A DNA stretch of 64,000 bases from Acidobacteria subdivision 2 bacterium RH1 MAG20 (GCA_002197545.1 NFUO01000066.1:62001-126000); one strand, 5' to 3'; shown: positions 35,049-44,306, counted from the stretch's first letter. Made by a program: numbers and translations. The notes: a model not told the origin generated them from the sequence alone.

Positions 35049-37088
35049 TTAGTGGCCGCTGGGTTGGAAGATGGGGAGCAGGCTGGAGTAGTCGTCGGTC
35101 CAGGCGCGGAGGCCGGGGATGGGGGTGATGGACGTGGCTGTCGCAGCGACTTCGGGGAGGGTGAAGAATGTGGGCCTGGCGGTGACGAGGACCCAGGTAG
35201 ACCTGAACTCGCCGCGCGGGTCGACCGAGGGCGTGTCGAAGAGCTTTGCCTGCATATGGATGGAGGCGGCGAGCTGCGCGATCTCGGGGGCGAGATTTAA
35301 ATATTGGTTGGAGACGTGGAAGGCCAGAATCCCACCGGGGACGAGGTGTTTCTGGTAGAGCGCGAGGGCTTCGGTAGTGAGGAGATGGAGGGGGATTGCG
35401 TCGCCGGAGAAGGCGTCGACTACAAGGACGTCGAAGTGTTGCGGAGCTTCGTGCGTGAGGGAGGCGCGGGCGTCGCCTTCGGCATAGGTAATGCGGGCGG
35501 AGGAGTCGCGGAGGTAGGTGAAGAGGTTGTGGGCGATGGGCAGGACGCGAGGGTTGATCTCGTAGAAGCGGATTCGGTCGCCGGGATTGCCGTAGGCTGC
35601 GAGGGTTCCGGCTCCGAGGCCCACGACGCCTATGTTGCGGGGGCGATTGGCGCAGCAGTTGGCCAGGGCGAGGCCGACGCCGGAGTCTTTTGCGTAGTAG
35701 GTGGTCGGCGTCTTGTTAAGGCCGGGGCTGAAGATCTGATTGCCGTGCTGGATGGTGCCGTTGAGCAGCATTCGCAGGGGCTGGCCTGCGTGGGTTGCGC
35801 CCTGTTTGACACGTAGGCTGCCGTAGAAGTTGCGGGTCTCGAGCAGAGTTTGCTGGGCATAGGCGCCGTGCAGGGCGAAGTTCAGGAACAGCAGCAATAC
35901 GCTGGCTGTGGACCAGAGCAGACGCTGGCCCCAGCCGTCGGGCCAGGTGACGGCGAGCGCGAGAAGGGCGGTGACGACGAAGGTAATGGAGAGGTCGTAG
36001 TTTGCTGCGAACAGTATCGGGCTGGCGATGCCGATGAAGAAGGTCCCAGTGACTCCGCCGGCGGCTACGAGGAGATAAAAGATGGTAGTTTCAGATGGCC
36101 TGCGGGGGCGCAGGGCGTAGGTTTCGGCGTGGCAGAAGAGGCAGGAGACGAAGCACTCGAAGAGGAAGAAGAGGATGGCGATCCCGATGGGGAAGCTGCT
36201 GTCGATTTTAGAGATGGCGTAGCCGAGGCTGGCAAGCATGACGACCAGCAGACGGACGACGATGCTGCGGTGGTAGAAGCTGGGAAACTCGAAGGCGAGG
36301 ATGAAGGTGATGAGATAGACCGCGAGGGGGAGTATCCAGAGCAGCGGGATGGCGGCGATGTTGCTGGTGATGTGGCTGGTGACAGCGCTCAACTGCATGG
36401 CAGCGGCCATGGGTAGAAGGAACCAGAGCCATTTTGTCGCGGATGAGGTTGGGGGACTGGCGGGGCCGGTGATTTCTTCTGGTGTGGCCTGTGCTGTTGC
36501 TGGTACCTGCCTTGAGAGGATGGCGCACAGGACTGCATAGACCATGAAGCCTGCGGTCCAGAGGGATCGTTGCAATTTAAGGGTGAGATGGGGTTCGACC
36601 AGGGTTGGGTAAGCGATCAGGGCAAGGAGAGAACCTGCGTTCGACAGCGCGAAGAGCCGGTAGGGGATGTGGCCTCCCTGTTTGCGGAAGAGCCAGATTT
36701 GCAGGAGCGGGCTGGTCGAGCCGAGGAGGAGGAAGGGAAGGCCGATGGTCAGGGTGAGTGCGATGAAGATGGTTGTGACGGGATGGATGGAACCTTGACT
36801 GAGCTCTGGACGTAAGAGCTTTTGCGCAGCCAGTATGACGATGGCAATCGCGAGCAGCGCGAGGTAGAGAAGTTGCTGGCTGCGATTGAAGGGGCGCCGG
36901 GTCAGCCAGTGTGCGTAGAGATAGCCCAGAAGGAGGGTGAGTTGAAAGAAGACAAGGCAGGTGAGCCAGACCGCCGAAGATCCGCCCAATGCGGGAAGCA
37001 GTTGCTTCGCTGACATGGGCTCGACAAGAAAGAGGAGGAACGCCGAGAGGAAGATAGCAAAACCGTACAGAGACCGGGTTGAGGGCAT
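35049..37088 (-). CDS. Membrane-anchored spermidine-synthase-like protein
   Basis: About 679 residues. The N-terminal two-thirds contain around ten to twelve membrane helices beginning YGFAIFLSAFLLFLVEPMSAKQLLPALGGSSAVW, the signature of the fused MFS/spermidine-synthase family. The C-terminal part (about 440-679) is a Rossmann methyltransferase-like spermidine-synthase domain with VGVVGLGAGTLAAYG, EINPRVLPIA and DVLVVDAFSGDAIPLHLLT. The frame is open to 37184, but ATG 37088 matches the family start. Polyamine synthase activity is unproven for the fused family. mutM follows directly. Confidence 0.85.
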   Translation of the reverse strand: MPSTRSLYGFAIFLSAFLLFLVEPMSAKQLLPALGGSSAVWLTCLVFFQLTLLLGYLYAHWLTRRPFNRSQQLLYLALLAIAIVILAAQKLLRPELSQGSIHPVTTIFIALTLTIGLPFLLLGSTSPLLQIWLFRKQGGHIPYRLFALSNAGSLLALIAYPTLVEPHLTLKLQRSLWTAGFMVYAVLCAILSRQVPATAQATPEEITGPASPPTSSATKWLWFLLPMAAAMQLSAVTSHITSNIAAIPLLWILPLAVYLITFILAFEFPSFYHRSIVVRLLVVMLASLGYAISKIDSSFPIGIAILFFLFECFVSCLFCHAETYALRPRRPSETTIFYLLVAAGGVTGTFFIGIASPILFAANYDLSITFVVTALLALAVTWPDGWGQRLLWSTASVLLLFLNFALHGAYAQQTLLETRNFYGSLRVKQGATHAGQPLRMLLNGTIQHGNQIFSPGLNKTPTTYYAKDSGVGLALANCCANRPRNIGVVGLGAGTLAAYGNPGDRIRFYEINPRVLPIAHNLFTYLRDSSARITYAEGDARASLTHEAPQHFDVLVVDAFSGDAIPLHLLTTEALALYQKHLVPGGILAFHVSNQYLNLAPEIAQLAASIHMQAKLFDTPSVDPRGEFRSTWVLVTARPTFFTLPEVAATATSITPIPGLRAWTDDYSSLLPIFQPSGH

Positions 37089-37168
37089 AGGCGAGGGGCG
37101 ATCCAAAAGATGTGCCAGTTTATGCCATCTATTGTTCTGACGCACTTTTAGAAAATTACTTATTTGGG

Positions 37169-37208
37169 TTGACATCCGACCCAAGCGCGAAGATACTTGG
37201 GTCGGATG
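37169..37208 (+). promoter_or_regulatory. padR promoter embedded in a 13-base perfect inverted repeat
   Basis: CATCCGACCCAAG (37173-37185) and CTTGGGTCGGATG (37196-37208) are perfect 13-base arms around ten bases. TTGACA (37169-37174), 17 bases, GATACT (37192-37197) place a promoter inside the repeat. The right arm ends at the padR ATG (37206), so transcription would begin about two bases from the start codon. A PadR dimer bound here would block its own promoter. The divergent gene starts at 37088. Confidence 0.75.
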
Positions 37209-37577
37209 ACTACCCGAGAGAGTAACGACGACCGCATTGCCTTATTGCAGGGGACACTGGACCTGCTGATTTTGAAGACGCTTGTGCTGGGGCCGTGCCA
37301 TGGGCAGGGTGTGGCGCGGATTATCCAGCGCCAGTCGGCTGAGGTATTTTTTGTCGACCATGGCTCGTTGTACCTGGCGCTGCAGCGGCTGGAAGACAAG
37401 AAGTGGATTCGCGCGAAGTGGGGCGTAAGCGAGAACAACCGCAAGGCGCGGTTCTATTCGCTGACGGCTATGGGGCGCGAGCAGCTTGTGGAGAAGACGA
37501 GCGAGTGGCGGCGGTTGACGCGGGCCATGGGATTGATTCTCGATCACAGTATGGAACCGGGCGGCGAGGAGGCATAA
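37206..37577 (+). CDS. PadR-family transcriptional regulator (acidobacterial type)
   Basis: A 123-residue winged-helix repressor. The family pattern LLQGTLDLLILKTLVLGPCHGQGVARII and SLYLALQRLEDKKWI with a terminal GREQLVEKTSEW is clear. ATG 37206 lies inside the operator arm. It is followed two bases later by an ADOP permease, the standard pairing in Acidobacteriota. It probably represses both genes and is released by an unknown signal. No ribosome binding site is available if transcription starts at about 37204, which suggests a leaderless message. Confidence 0.92.
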   Translation: MTTRESNDDRIALLQGTLDLLILKTLVLGPCHGQGVARIIQRQSAEVFFVDHGSLYLALQRLEDKKWIRAKWGVSENNRKARFYSLTAMGREQLVEKTSEWRRLTRAMGLILDHSMEPGGEEA

Positions 37578-37579
37578 CG

Positions 37580-40240
37580 ATGTTCAGGCGCAAACGGAGT
37601 ACAGAGGATTTTGCGGAGGAGATCAAGTCGCATCTTGCGCTTGAGGCGGATGAGCTGCGGCGCGAGGGCCTGAACGAAGACGAGGCGCGGTCGAAGGCGC
37701 GGCGTGAGTTCGGCAATGTCCAGGCGGCGAAAGAGCGCTTCTATATGAAGGACCGGTGGGTCTGGCTGGACAAGCTGTGGCGCGATGTGCGGTTTGGACT
37801 GCGCGGGTTGCGGCAGAGTCCGGGGTTTGCGGTGACGGCGATTCTGACGCTGGCGTTAGGAATGGGCGCGAATACGGCGGTGTTCAGCGTGATGAATGCG
37901 GTGCTGTTGCGATCGCTGCCGGTAGCCGACCCGCAGAGCGTGGTGTATTTGAAGACCTCCGGGTCTCCGAATCGCGGGGGGAACACGGGGGATATGGACA
38001 CGTCGTTCTCCTATCCTGTGTATGACACGCTCCGGCAACAAAAGAGGGTGCTAAGCGATGTGATGGCGTATGTGCCTCTCTCCAGCGGCAAAGTGGGTGT
38101 GCGGATTGGAGCTGAGCCAGAGACAGCCGAAGGCGATATGGTGAGCGGCAACTTTTTCAGCGGGTTGGGTGTAAGGATGGCGCGTGGGCATGCGTTTACG
38201 GAACAAGACGAAAAAGACCATGCGCCGATTGCTGTGATCAGCTACGACTACTGGACGCGGCGGTTTTCACGCAACCCCGATGTACTGGGCAAGACGATGT
38301 ATGTGAAGGGAGTGCCGCTTACGATTGTGGGAGTTGCTGCCGAGGGGTTTGAAGGAACCGAGCCGGGCGATTCTGTCGATTTCTGGATTCCACTGCAGAG
38401 CCGCGTTGAGCTGAATGCGTGGGGTGATTCGCCCGATGACGGCAAGACATATCTGCAGCAGCCGTGGTGGTGGTGCCTGCGGATGCTGGCGCGGCTGGCT
38501 CCGGGGGTAACGCGAGAGCAGGCGGTTGCTGCTCTGCAACCGGTATTTCAGCGGGCAGCATACATCGGCATCGGCAATGCGCCGGAGCCGGGCGAAAAGC
38601 CGCCGGTGCTGAGCTTTGACGCGGCAAAGAGCTTCCCCGGATACGATGAGGTGTACGGCAAGCCGCTGCACATGCTGATGGCGATGGTGGGGCTGGTGCT
38701 TCTGATTGCGCTGACAAATGTAGTGATGCTGTTAATGGCACGCAATGCGGCGCGGCAGCGGGAGTTTAGCTTGCGGCTGGCGCTGGGCGCAGGCCGCGGC
38801 GAGCTGCTGCGGCAACTGCTGACCGAGAGCCTGCTGCTGGTGGGGGCGGGTGGCGCGCTGGCATGGGGATTTGCGGAGATAGCGACGCGGACGCTGGGGA
38901 GATGGGGGCAGATCGATTCCAGCCTTGCGCCGGACAGAACTGTGCTGTTGTTCACGCTGGGCGTGCTGGTGTTTGCGGCGGTGCTGTTTGGGTTGGCGCC
39001 ATTTCGCGTGGCGATTGCAAGCGGCGCGGAATTGGCGCTTAAGACTTCAGCGTCAACTTCGAGTGCGGATGCGGGAAAGACGCGGATTGGAAAGATCATC
39101 GTCGCGCTGCAGATGGCGCTCTGCGTGGTGCTGCTGGTGGCCGCGGGATTGCTGATCCGCACGCTGCGAAATCTGGAAAACGTTCCGCTGGGCATGCGGA
39201 CCGAGGGGCTGGTGGTATTTGGGGTGAATCCCCAGGGTACGCACTCGAAAGCAGAGCGGGTCGCGTTCTATGAAGAACTGCAGCGGCGGCTCCGCGTGTT
39301 ACCCGGCGTCGAAGCGGTGACGGTGATGAGCAATCGGCTCGGCTCAGGTTGGTCCAACAACAATCCCGCCGTCGTGGATGGCAGGACGGTAGAGCCGGTT
39401 GGCGGCGCAGACTCGAATATGGCTCGCAACAACTTTGTGGGTCCTGACTTTTTCCATACTTTGGAAGTACCGATTGTGACGGGGCGCGGATTCACCGATG
39501 CGGACACGGCGACTTCGCAGAAGGTAGCGGTGGTGAGTGAGCTGTTTGCGCAACGGTTTCTGCCCCATGAGAACCCACTGGGGCATCATGTGCGCGGAGA
39601 CATGATGATCGTCGGCGTAGTGAAGGACAACAAGTACACCGGCATGACGGAAAAGCCGATTCCGATGCTCTGGTACGACTACACGCAAAGCGGGTTGGCG
39701 GTGGGAATGCATGTGGAGATGCGGGTGCAGGGAGACCCATTGGCGATTTTGCCTGCGGCGCACAAGGTGGTGGCGGAGATGGGCCCAAACGTTCCGTTGG
39801 AGGAACCGATGGCGCAGCGGGCGCAGTTTGAAAAGACGATCTCGAATCAATTAATGTTTGCGCGGCTGGCGGAGTTCTTTGGGTTGCTGGCTATTGTGCT
39901 GGTGGCGACGGGGCTGTATGGCACGCTGGCGTATCGCGTGAATATGCGGACCGCCGAGATTGGCGTGCGCATGGCGGTGGGCGCTCGGCGGGAGCAAGTG
40001 GTGTGGATGATTCTGAAGGACAGTTTGCTGCTGACGGCGGTGGGTGTCGTGGTTGGCGTGCCGCTGGCGATGCTGGTGGGGCATGCTCTGACTTCGTCGC
40101 TGTATGGGGTGAAGCCGTTTGATGCGGTGAGCTATGTACTGGCGGTGATCGGCGTGGCGGTGGTTGCGCTGGCGGCGAGCGCGGTGCCTGCGGGGAGAGC
40201 GGCGAGTGTCGACCCTTTGACAGCGCTACGCACGGAATAA
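37580..40240 (+). CDS. ADOP-type ABC permease (MacB/FtsX family, no ATPase partner)
   Basis: An 886-residue membrane protein with an N-terminal permease-prefix domain (about 1-60: FAEEIKSHLALEADELRREGLNEDEARSKARREFGN), then two MacB-like periplasmic domains each followed by FtsX helices (near 250-420 and 720-885; GLFGLLAI-type and RTAEIGVRMAVGARREQVVWMILKDSLLL motif). This duplicated, ATPase-less form is the Acidobacterial Duplicated Orphan Permease. GAGGAGG at 37566-37572 fixes ATG 37580. Hairpins at 40250-40307 follow the gene. The family's transport substrate is unknown. Confidence 0.93.
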   Translation: MFRRKRSTEDFAEEIKSHLALEADELRREGLNEDEARSKARREFGNVQAAKERFYMKDRWVWLDKLWRDVRFGLRGLRQSPGFAVTAILTLALGMGANTAVFSVMNAVLLRSLPVADPQSVVYLKTSGSPNRGGNTGDMDTSFSYPVYDTLRQQKRVLSDVMAYVPLSSGKVGVRIGAEPETAEGDMVSGNFFSGLGVRMARGHAFTEQDEKDHAPIAVISYDYWTRRFSRNPDVLGKTMYVKGVPLTIVGVAAEGFEGTEPGDSVDFWIPLQSRVELNAWGDSPDDGKTYLQQPWWWCLRMLARLAPGVTREQAVAALQPVFQRAAYIGIGNAPEPGEKPPVLSFDAAKSFPGYDEVYGKPLHMLMAMVGLVLLIALTNVVMLLMARNAARQREFSLRLALGAGRGELLRQLLTESLLLVGAGGALAWGFAEIATRTLGRWGQIDSSLAPDRTVLLFTLGVLVFAAVLFGLAPFRVAIASGAELALKTSASTSSADAGKTRIGKIIVALQMALCVVLLVAAGLLIRTLRNLENVPLGMRTEGLVVFGVNPQGTHSKAERVAFYEELQRRLRVLPGVEAVTVMSNRLGSGWSNNNPAVVDGRTVEPVGGADSNMARNNFVGPDFFHTLEVPIVTGRGFTDADTATSQKVAVVSELFAQRFLPHENPLGHHVRGDMMIVGVVKDNKYTGMTEKPIPMLWYDYTQSGLAVGMHVEMRVQGDPLAILPAAHKVVAEMGPNVPLEEPMAQRAQFEKTISNQLMFARLAEFFGLLAIVLVATGLYGTLAYRVNMRTAEIGVRMAVGARREQVVWMILKDSLLLTAVGVVVGVPLAMLVGHALTSSLYGVKPFDAVSYVLAVIGVAVVALAASAVPAGRAASVDPLTALRTE

Positions 40241-40249
40241 TTCGCCAGA

Positions 40250-40307
40250 AGTCTGCCGGTTGGGGCAGACTAGACTCAGCTACGGAAGGACAGCTTGAGA
40301 AGCTGTC
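40250..40307 (+). terminator. Two adjacent hairpins downstream of the ADOP gene
   Basis: AGTCTGCC (40250-40257) with GGCAGACT (40264-40271), then GACAGCTT (40289-40296) with AAGCTGTC (40300-40307), each perfect. The second is followed by TAAAAATT rather than a clean T run, so termination is possible but not certain. Confidence 0.4.
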
Positions 40308-40407
40308 TAAAAATTATGGATTCAGATACAAGACACATCAACCTTTCAAGACAAGCAAAAGCGAAATACAGGGGTCTCTCCACTGCGGCGGCAAAAAAGC
40401 CGCCTTC

Positions 40408-40477
40408 GGTCGAGATGACGTGCATTTGTAGCGGCACAGGAACTCTCCATTGCGGTTGAGATGGCGTGTTTTTGTGG
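40408..40477 (+). repeat. Imperfect direct repeat in the gap before the TonB-C gene
   Basis: Segments 40408-40431 and 40454-40477 share the pattern GGTYGAGATGRCGTG followed by TTTGT and match at 20 of 24 positions, 46 bases apart. The surrounding stretch 40241-40519 has no convincing gene. The pattern looks like degenerate copies of a dispersed intergenic repeat. Confidence 0.4.
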
Positions 40478-40519
40478 AGGGGTTGATCGTGGCCTTCTGG
40501 TTTGAGAATGGGACGGAAC

Positions 40520-41569
40520 ATGCATAAGGGAGTTCTCTCTGCAGCTTTTATGGCCGGTGCGATTCTGCTGTCGAACATCGGTATGACGCAACAACTGGTT
40601 CCTCTTGAGGATGTGGTGAAGGAGGCGGCCAGCCACTCCACACTGGCTGCGCCGGGGGGCGCGCCGTTTCATCTGAAGGCGAAGATTTCGGACGAGAAGA
40701 CGCACGACCCTCGGTGGGATGCCGAGGTGGAGGAGTGGTGGCAGTCTCCGACGGTATGGCGACGCGAGTTCCACTCCGCCGCGTTCTCGCAGACGCTGAT
40801 TGTGAATGGCAAAAAGGTGCACGAGGAGGATGAGGGACCGGTCTTTCCGGAGCTGCTTCGCAATCTTACGGTGGAGTTGGTCGATACGGTGCCCCGGCTC
40901 GATGAACTTGCAGCCCTGCACCAGACGGTGATGAAGCCGGACGGCAAGCGTGGCCAGATCCGGGCGAAGTATACGATTCAGGGGACGGATGGGACGACAA
41001 CCAAGAATATTGATGCCTCGGTTGCGATCTCGCGAGAGACGGGGCTCATGGTTTATGGCGGCAACATCGATTGGGATGTTGCGCTGCATGATTTTGCGGA
41101 CTTCCATGGCAAGCAGATCGCTCGGCGGCTGACGGCGCAGAGTGAGGGTGGTCCGCGGCTGACGGCGCAGATGACGCTTCTGGAAGATCTGAACCCCGCG
41201 GATGCAAAGCTCTTTGTCATTCATAAGGCGACGCCGCGGAAGAAACAGCTTCGGGTTGTGGTGGTTCCGGAGATGACCATGCGTAAGTCAGGCATTGCAA
41301 TGCCTGTTCCCCATTGGCCGGATATCGCTACGGGGGCGCGGACGGGAGCGATGGCGATGAGGATCGTTGTGGACCGCGAGGGCAATGTGCGGTCGGTTGA
41401 CAACTACTTCTCCGACAATCCGGGACTGCAGAAGGCAGCACAGGAACAGATGATGAAGTGGCGTTTCCGGCCTTATCTGGACCATGGGACTCCGGTCCAG
41501 GTGATTTCGACGCTTACGTTTTCGTTTGTGTTGAATCAGCCTGAGTCCGACGCCAAGACAGCACCCTAA
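40520..41569 (+). CDS. Exported protein with a TonB C-terminal domain
   Basis: A 349-residue protein with a signal-peptide-like N-terminus (MHKGVLSAAFMAGAILLSNIGMTQ) and a C-terminal TonB-type domain (about 265-335: AMRIVVDREGNVRSVDNYFSDNPGLQKAAQEQMMKWRF then a final beta strand TLTFSF). The central part (about 30-250) is not recognised. It lacks the Pro-rich spacer and inner-membrane anchor of a true TonB, so it is an envelope protein using the fold rather than a proven energy transducer. ATG 40520 was chosen over 40508 and the upstream TTG 40502. Confidence 0.75.
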   Translation: MHKGVLSAAFMAGAILLSNIGMTQQLVPLEDVVKEAASHSTLAAPGGAPFHLKAKISDEKTHDPRWDAEVEEWWQSPTVWRREFHSAAFSQTLIVNGKKVHEEDEGPVFPELLRNLTVELVDTVPRLDELAALHQTVMKPDGKRGQIRAKYTIQGTDGTTTKNIDASVAISRETGLMVYGGNIDWDVALHDFADFHGKQIARRLTAQSEGGPRLTAQMTLLEDLNPADAKLFVIHKATPRKKQLRVVVVPEMTMRKSGIAMPVPHWPDIATGARTGAMAMRIVVDREGNVRSVDNYFSDNPGLQKAAQEQMMKWRFRPYLDHGTPVQVISTLTFSFVLNQPESDAKTAP

Positions 41570-41672
41570 GCATGGCTTTGCGTGGGACACGATATGATGG
41601 AGGAGAAGCGCATTCGCTGGTGCGAGGTGCGCTTATCCGGCCAAACCAAATCCTTTGGAGAACACATTCCTC

Positions 41673-42983
41673 GTGAGTCAACGCAAATCAGCGGTTATTT
41701 TGGGTGCCCAGTGGGGCGATGAAGGCAAAGGCAAGATCGTCGATGTGCTCTCGGAGAAATTCTCCGTGGTGGCACGGTATGCGGGCGGCCATAATGCCGG
41801 CCACACGGTCATCATCAAGGGCAAGAAGTTTGTGCTGCAACTGATTCCCTGCGGCGTGCTGCGGCCGGAGTGCAAGGGCGTGATCGGCAATGGCGTCGTG
41901 CTCGATCCGATGGCGTTTTTGAACGAGGTGAAGAAGCTGAAGGACGCCGGGCTGCCGGTGGATGGCCAGCTCTTTGTGTCGAACCGGGCGCAGGTGATTC
42001 TGCCTTACCACCGGATGATCGAGCTGGCGGCGGAGAATGCTCCGGGGCGGACGAAGATCGGGACGACCAGCCGCGGGATTGGGCCTGCTTATGAGGACAA
42101 GATGCACCGCAGCGGGTTGCGGGTGGTCGATCTGCTGAACTCGGCGCTGCTGCGAACACATATCGAGAACGCCTGCCATGAGAAGAACACCATTGCTCAT
42201 GCGCTGTTTGGGACCGAGCCGCTCGACCCGAAGACGATGTATGAGGAGTATGCGCGGGCGGCGGAGCAGGTTGCTCCGTTTGTGACGGACACCGCCGTGA
42301 TGCTGAATGGCGCTATCAGGAATGGCGAGAAGGTGATGTTCGAGGGCGCGCAGGGTGCGCTGCTCGATATCGATCATGGGACTTATCCGTTTGTTACGTC
42401 GTCGTCGGCTACGGCTGGCGGAGCGGTGACCGGGACAGGAGTCGGGCCGACGCAGATCGGCACGGTGATTGGGGTCACGAAGGCCTATGTGACTCGCGTG
42501 GGCGAAGGGCCGTTCCCGACGGAGATTCATGACGACTCGGCTGATCTGCTGAGGGCTCGCGGGCAGGAGTATGGCGCGGTGACGGGCCGCCCGCGGCGTT
42601 GCGGCTGGTTGGACCTGCCCTTGCTGCGGTATAGCAACATGATTAATGGGACGGAGTGGCTGGTCGTCACCAAGATGGACGTGATGGATGAGTGCGCGGA
42701 GATTCCGGTCTGCACCGGCTATAAGATTGATGGAAAAATGACAGACGTAATTCCTGCGGACATGCGGGGTTTTGAGTCGATCCAGCCAATCTATACGAAG
42801 CTGAAGGGCTGGAAGGCTTCGACCGAGGGGATTACGGAGTTCGACAAACTGCCGCAACTGGCGCAGGATTATCTGCACTTTGTTGAGAAGGAGTCGGGGG
42901 CGAAGATCGGCATGGTTTCGACCGGGCCGGACCGCGACCAGACGATGACGATTGCTGGATTTGAAGAGGCGCTGAAAGCTTAG
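41673..42983 (+). CDS. purA: Adenylosuccinate synthetase
   Basis: A 436-residue enzyme that converts IMP, aspartate and GTP to adenylosuccinate in AMP synthesis. Key motifs are GAQWGDEGKGK at the N-terminus, GGHNAGHTV, TSRGIGPAYEDKMHRSGLRV, the QGALLDIDHGTYPFVTSS block and GRPRRCGWLDLPLLRYSNMING. GTG 41673 follows TTTGGAG at 41654-41660; the frame begins at TTG 41655. Length is normal. A small inverted repeat (41606-41612 with 41628-41634) lies in the leader. Confidence 0.97.
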   Translation: MSQRKSAVILGAQWGDEGKGKIVDVLSEKFSVVARYAGGHNAGHTVIIKGKKFVLQLIPCGVLRPECKGVIGNGVVLDPMAFLNEVKKLKDAGLPVDGQLFVSNRAQVILPYHRMIELAAENAPGRTKIGTTSRGIGPAYEDKMHRSGLRVVDLLNSALLRTHIENACHEKNTIAHALFGTEPLDPKTMYEEYARAAEQVAPFVTDTAVMLNGAIRNGEKVMFEGAQGALLDIDHGTYPFVTSSSATAGGAVTGTGVGPTQIGTVIGVTKAYVTRVGEGPFPTEIHDDSADLLRARGQEYGAVTGRPRRCGWLDLPLLRYSNMINGTEWLVVTKMDVMDECAEIPVCTGYKIDGKMTDVIPADMRGFESIQPIYTKLKGWKASTEGITEFDKLPQLAQDYLHFVEKESGAKIGMVSTGPDRDQTMTIAGFEEALKA

Positions 42984-42992
42984 GAGCCAGGT

Positions 42993-43280
42993 ATGTTGAG
43001 CTTTACTGTACGGATGACGTTTGGACAGGATGAGCACGAGGAAATTGCCGAGATGCTGCGGCATTTAACGGCGGCTTCGCGGCAGGAGCCGGGGTGCGTG
43101 AGCTACGTTGCCCATTTTCTTGAGGGCGATCTGGGTACGGTGCTGATCTATGAGCAGTATGCGGATGAGGCAGCGCTCGAGCACCACCGGGCGACGCCGC
43201 ACTTTCACCAGTATGCGATTGGCGGCCTTTACCAAAGGATGCGCGATCGGCAGGTCGAGAACCTGACGGCTGTTTGCTGA
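42993..43280 (+). CDS. Antibiotic biosynthesis monooxygenase (ABM)-domain protein
   Basis: A 95-residue protein of the YgiN-like ABM fold, with SFTVRMTFGQ at the first strand, R-Q-E-P-G-C-V-S-Y and IYEQYADEAALEHHRATPHF, which are typical. Such small dimeric proteins oxidise quinols or reactive metabolites, or have unknown functions. It follows purA by nine bases and ends shortly before a strong terminator, so the two are co-transcribed. Confidence 0.85.
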   Translation: MLSFTVRMTFGQDEHEEIAEMLRHLTAASRQEPGCVSYVAHFLEGDLGTVLIYEQYADEAALEHHRATPHFHQYAIGGLYQRMRDRQVENLTAVC

Positions 43281-43304
43281 ATTGTGGGTGGAATAGCAGG
43301 GCTG

Positions 43305-43330
43305 ACGCTCCCTTCGGGGAGCGTTTTTGT
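43305..43330 (+). terminator. Rho-independent terminator after the purA operon
   Basis: ACGCTCCC (43305-43312), tetraloop TTCG, GGGAGCGT (43317-43324), then TTTTGTT. A textbook structure 24 bases after the ABM stop. Confidence 0.93.
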
Positions 43331-43642
43331 TGTGAGGCTGGAAGAGGACGGGCAAACGAAAGTAACCGCTGGCCTCTTAAATATGTCTTTGAATTGCAAA
43401 GATTTGGATCGAGATGACCGGCGTTTGTTTCGCTAGGGCAGGGATGAATCGATCGCCGGATGAGGGCGGAAACCCTTTGTTCCTTGGGTAGAGTCTAAGT
43501 TTCATGGTCCTCGCGATGGCCAGGAAAGCTAAGAGATTTTTGTTAGCGGTGAGTGAATTGCGAGGATGAGATGGGGCTCGCTAAGAGGTGACGAAAGTTG
43601 TTTTGACTCTTGACGCGAAGCAGTCTACTATCCGGTACGCCT
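43331..43642. other. Intergenic stretch with no recognised gene
   Basis: About 310 bases between the purA-operon terminator and the NTF2-like gene. I see no coding frame, tRNA or clear palindrome. TTGACT at 43604-43609 is a possible -35 box for the next gene but has no convincing -10. Confidence 0.5.
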
Positions 43643-44209
43643 ATGAGGTTGTATAGTCAGCCAATTCGCCGTTCCATGATGACTGCCGTTGTCGCGGCGG
43701 TGATCTTGTCTGCCGGTTGTGCCGTGCGCCCAGCATTGGCGGCCCCTGCGACCCAGGAGAAGAAGCACGATGCGAAGCACCAGGTAGAGGCGCTGGAGGA
43801 GCAGTGGCGGGGGGCGCAGCTTGCCGGCGACACGGCGACGATGGGGAAGATGCTCTCGGATGACTATCTCGGCATCTCGATGACGGGAGAGGTAGACACA
43901 AAGGGGCAGCAACTGCGCCGTGTGGCCGATCGAAGACTGATGCTGACGAAGCTGGAACTGAGCGACATGAAGGTGAAGCTGATTGGAACGATCGCCATTG
44001 TGACCTCGCGGGCGCAGGTAGAGGGGACCAATGATGGAGTACCGATGAAAGGAATGTACCGGTATACGAGGATTTATCAGCATCTACCTTCGGGGCAATG
44101 GAAGATTACGAGCTTTGAGGCTACGCGGGAGCACCGAAGGCATATGGATGCGCAGATGAATGAGCCGGTAACAGGTGGGAGTGTTCAGGCGGATTCCGGG
44201 TCGAAGTGA
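43643..44209 (+). CDS. Exported SnoaL/DUF4440 (NTF2-like) protein
   Basis: A 188-residue protein with an N-terminal export signal (MRLYSQPIRRSMMTAVVAAVILSAGCAVRPALA) that could be cut after A-L-A or at a weak lipobox (S-A-G-C). The mature part (about 45-165) is the cone-shaped NTF2-like fold seen in DUF4440, with VEALEEQWRGAQLAGDTATMGKMLSDDYLGIS and a closing GQWKITSFEAT. The family includes enzymes and binding proteins; function unknown. The frame opens at 43610, but ATG 43643 gives the best leader. Confidence 0.8.
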   Translation: MRLYSQPIRRSMMTAVVAAVILSAGCAVRPALAAPATQEKKHDAKHQVEALEEQWRGAQLAGDTATMGKMLSDDYLGISMTGEVDTKGQQLRRVADRRLMLTKLELSDMKVKLIGTIAIVTSRAQVEGTNDGVPMKGMYRYTRIYQHLPSGQWKITSFEATREHRRHMDAQMNEPVTGGSVQADSGSK

Positions 44210-44251
44210 TCGCTGGGTGGATTTGCAATGGCAGGAACAAGTTAATGAAGA

Positions 44252-44278
44252 AAGACCCTGCCAATCCGGCAGGGTCTT
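44252..44278. terminator. Bidirectional terminator between convergent genes
   Basis: AAGACCCTGCC (44252-44262), AATCC loop, GGCAGGGTCTT (44268-44278): an 11-base perfect stem. It is followed on the plus strand by GATTTTG and on the minus strand by TCTTCATT. It separates the NTF2-like gene from the minus-strand hypothetical gene. Confidence 0.85.
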
Positions 44279-44306
44279 GATTTTGAGAACAGGCGGATGC
44301 CGTGGG

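Noticed and set aside
41688..43064. 458-residue minus-strand open frame opposite purA
   Set aside because: Composition is Arg/His/Leu-rich low-complexity, typical of the complement of a G+C-rich gene; purA is unequivocal.
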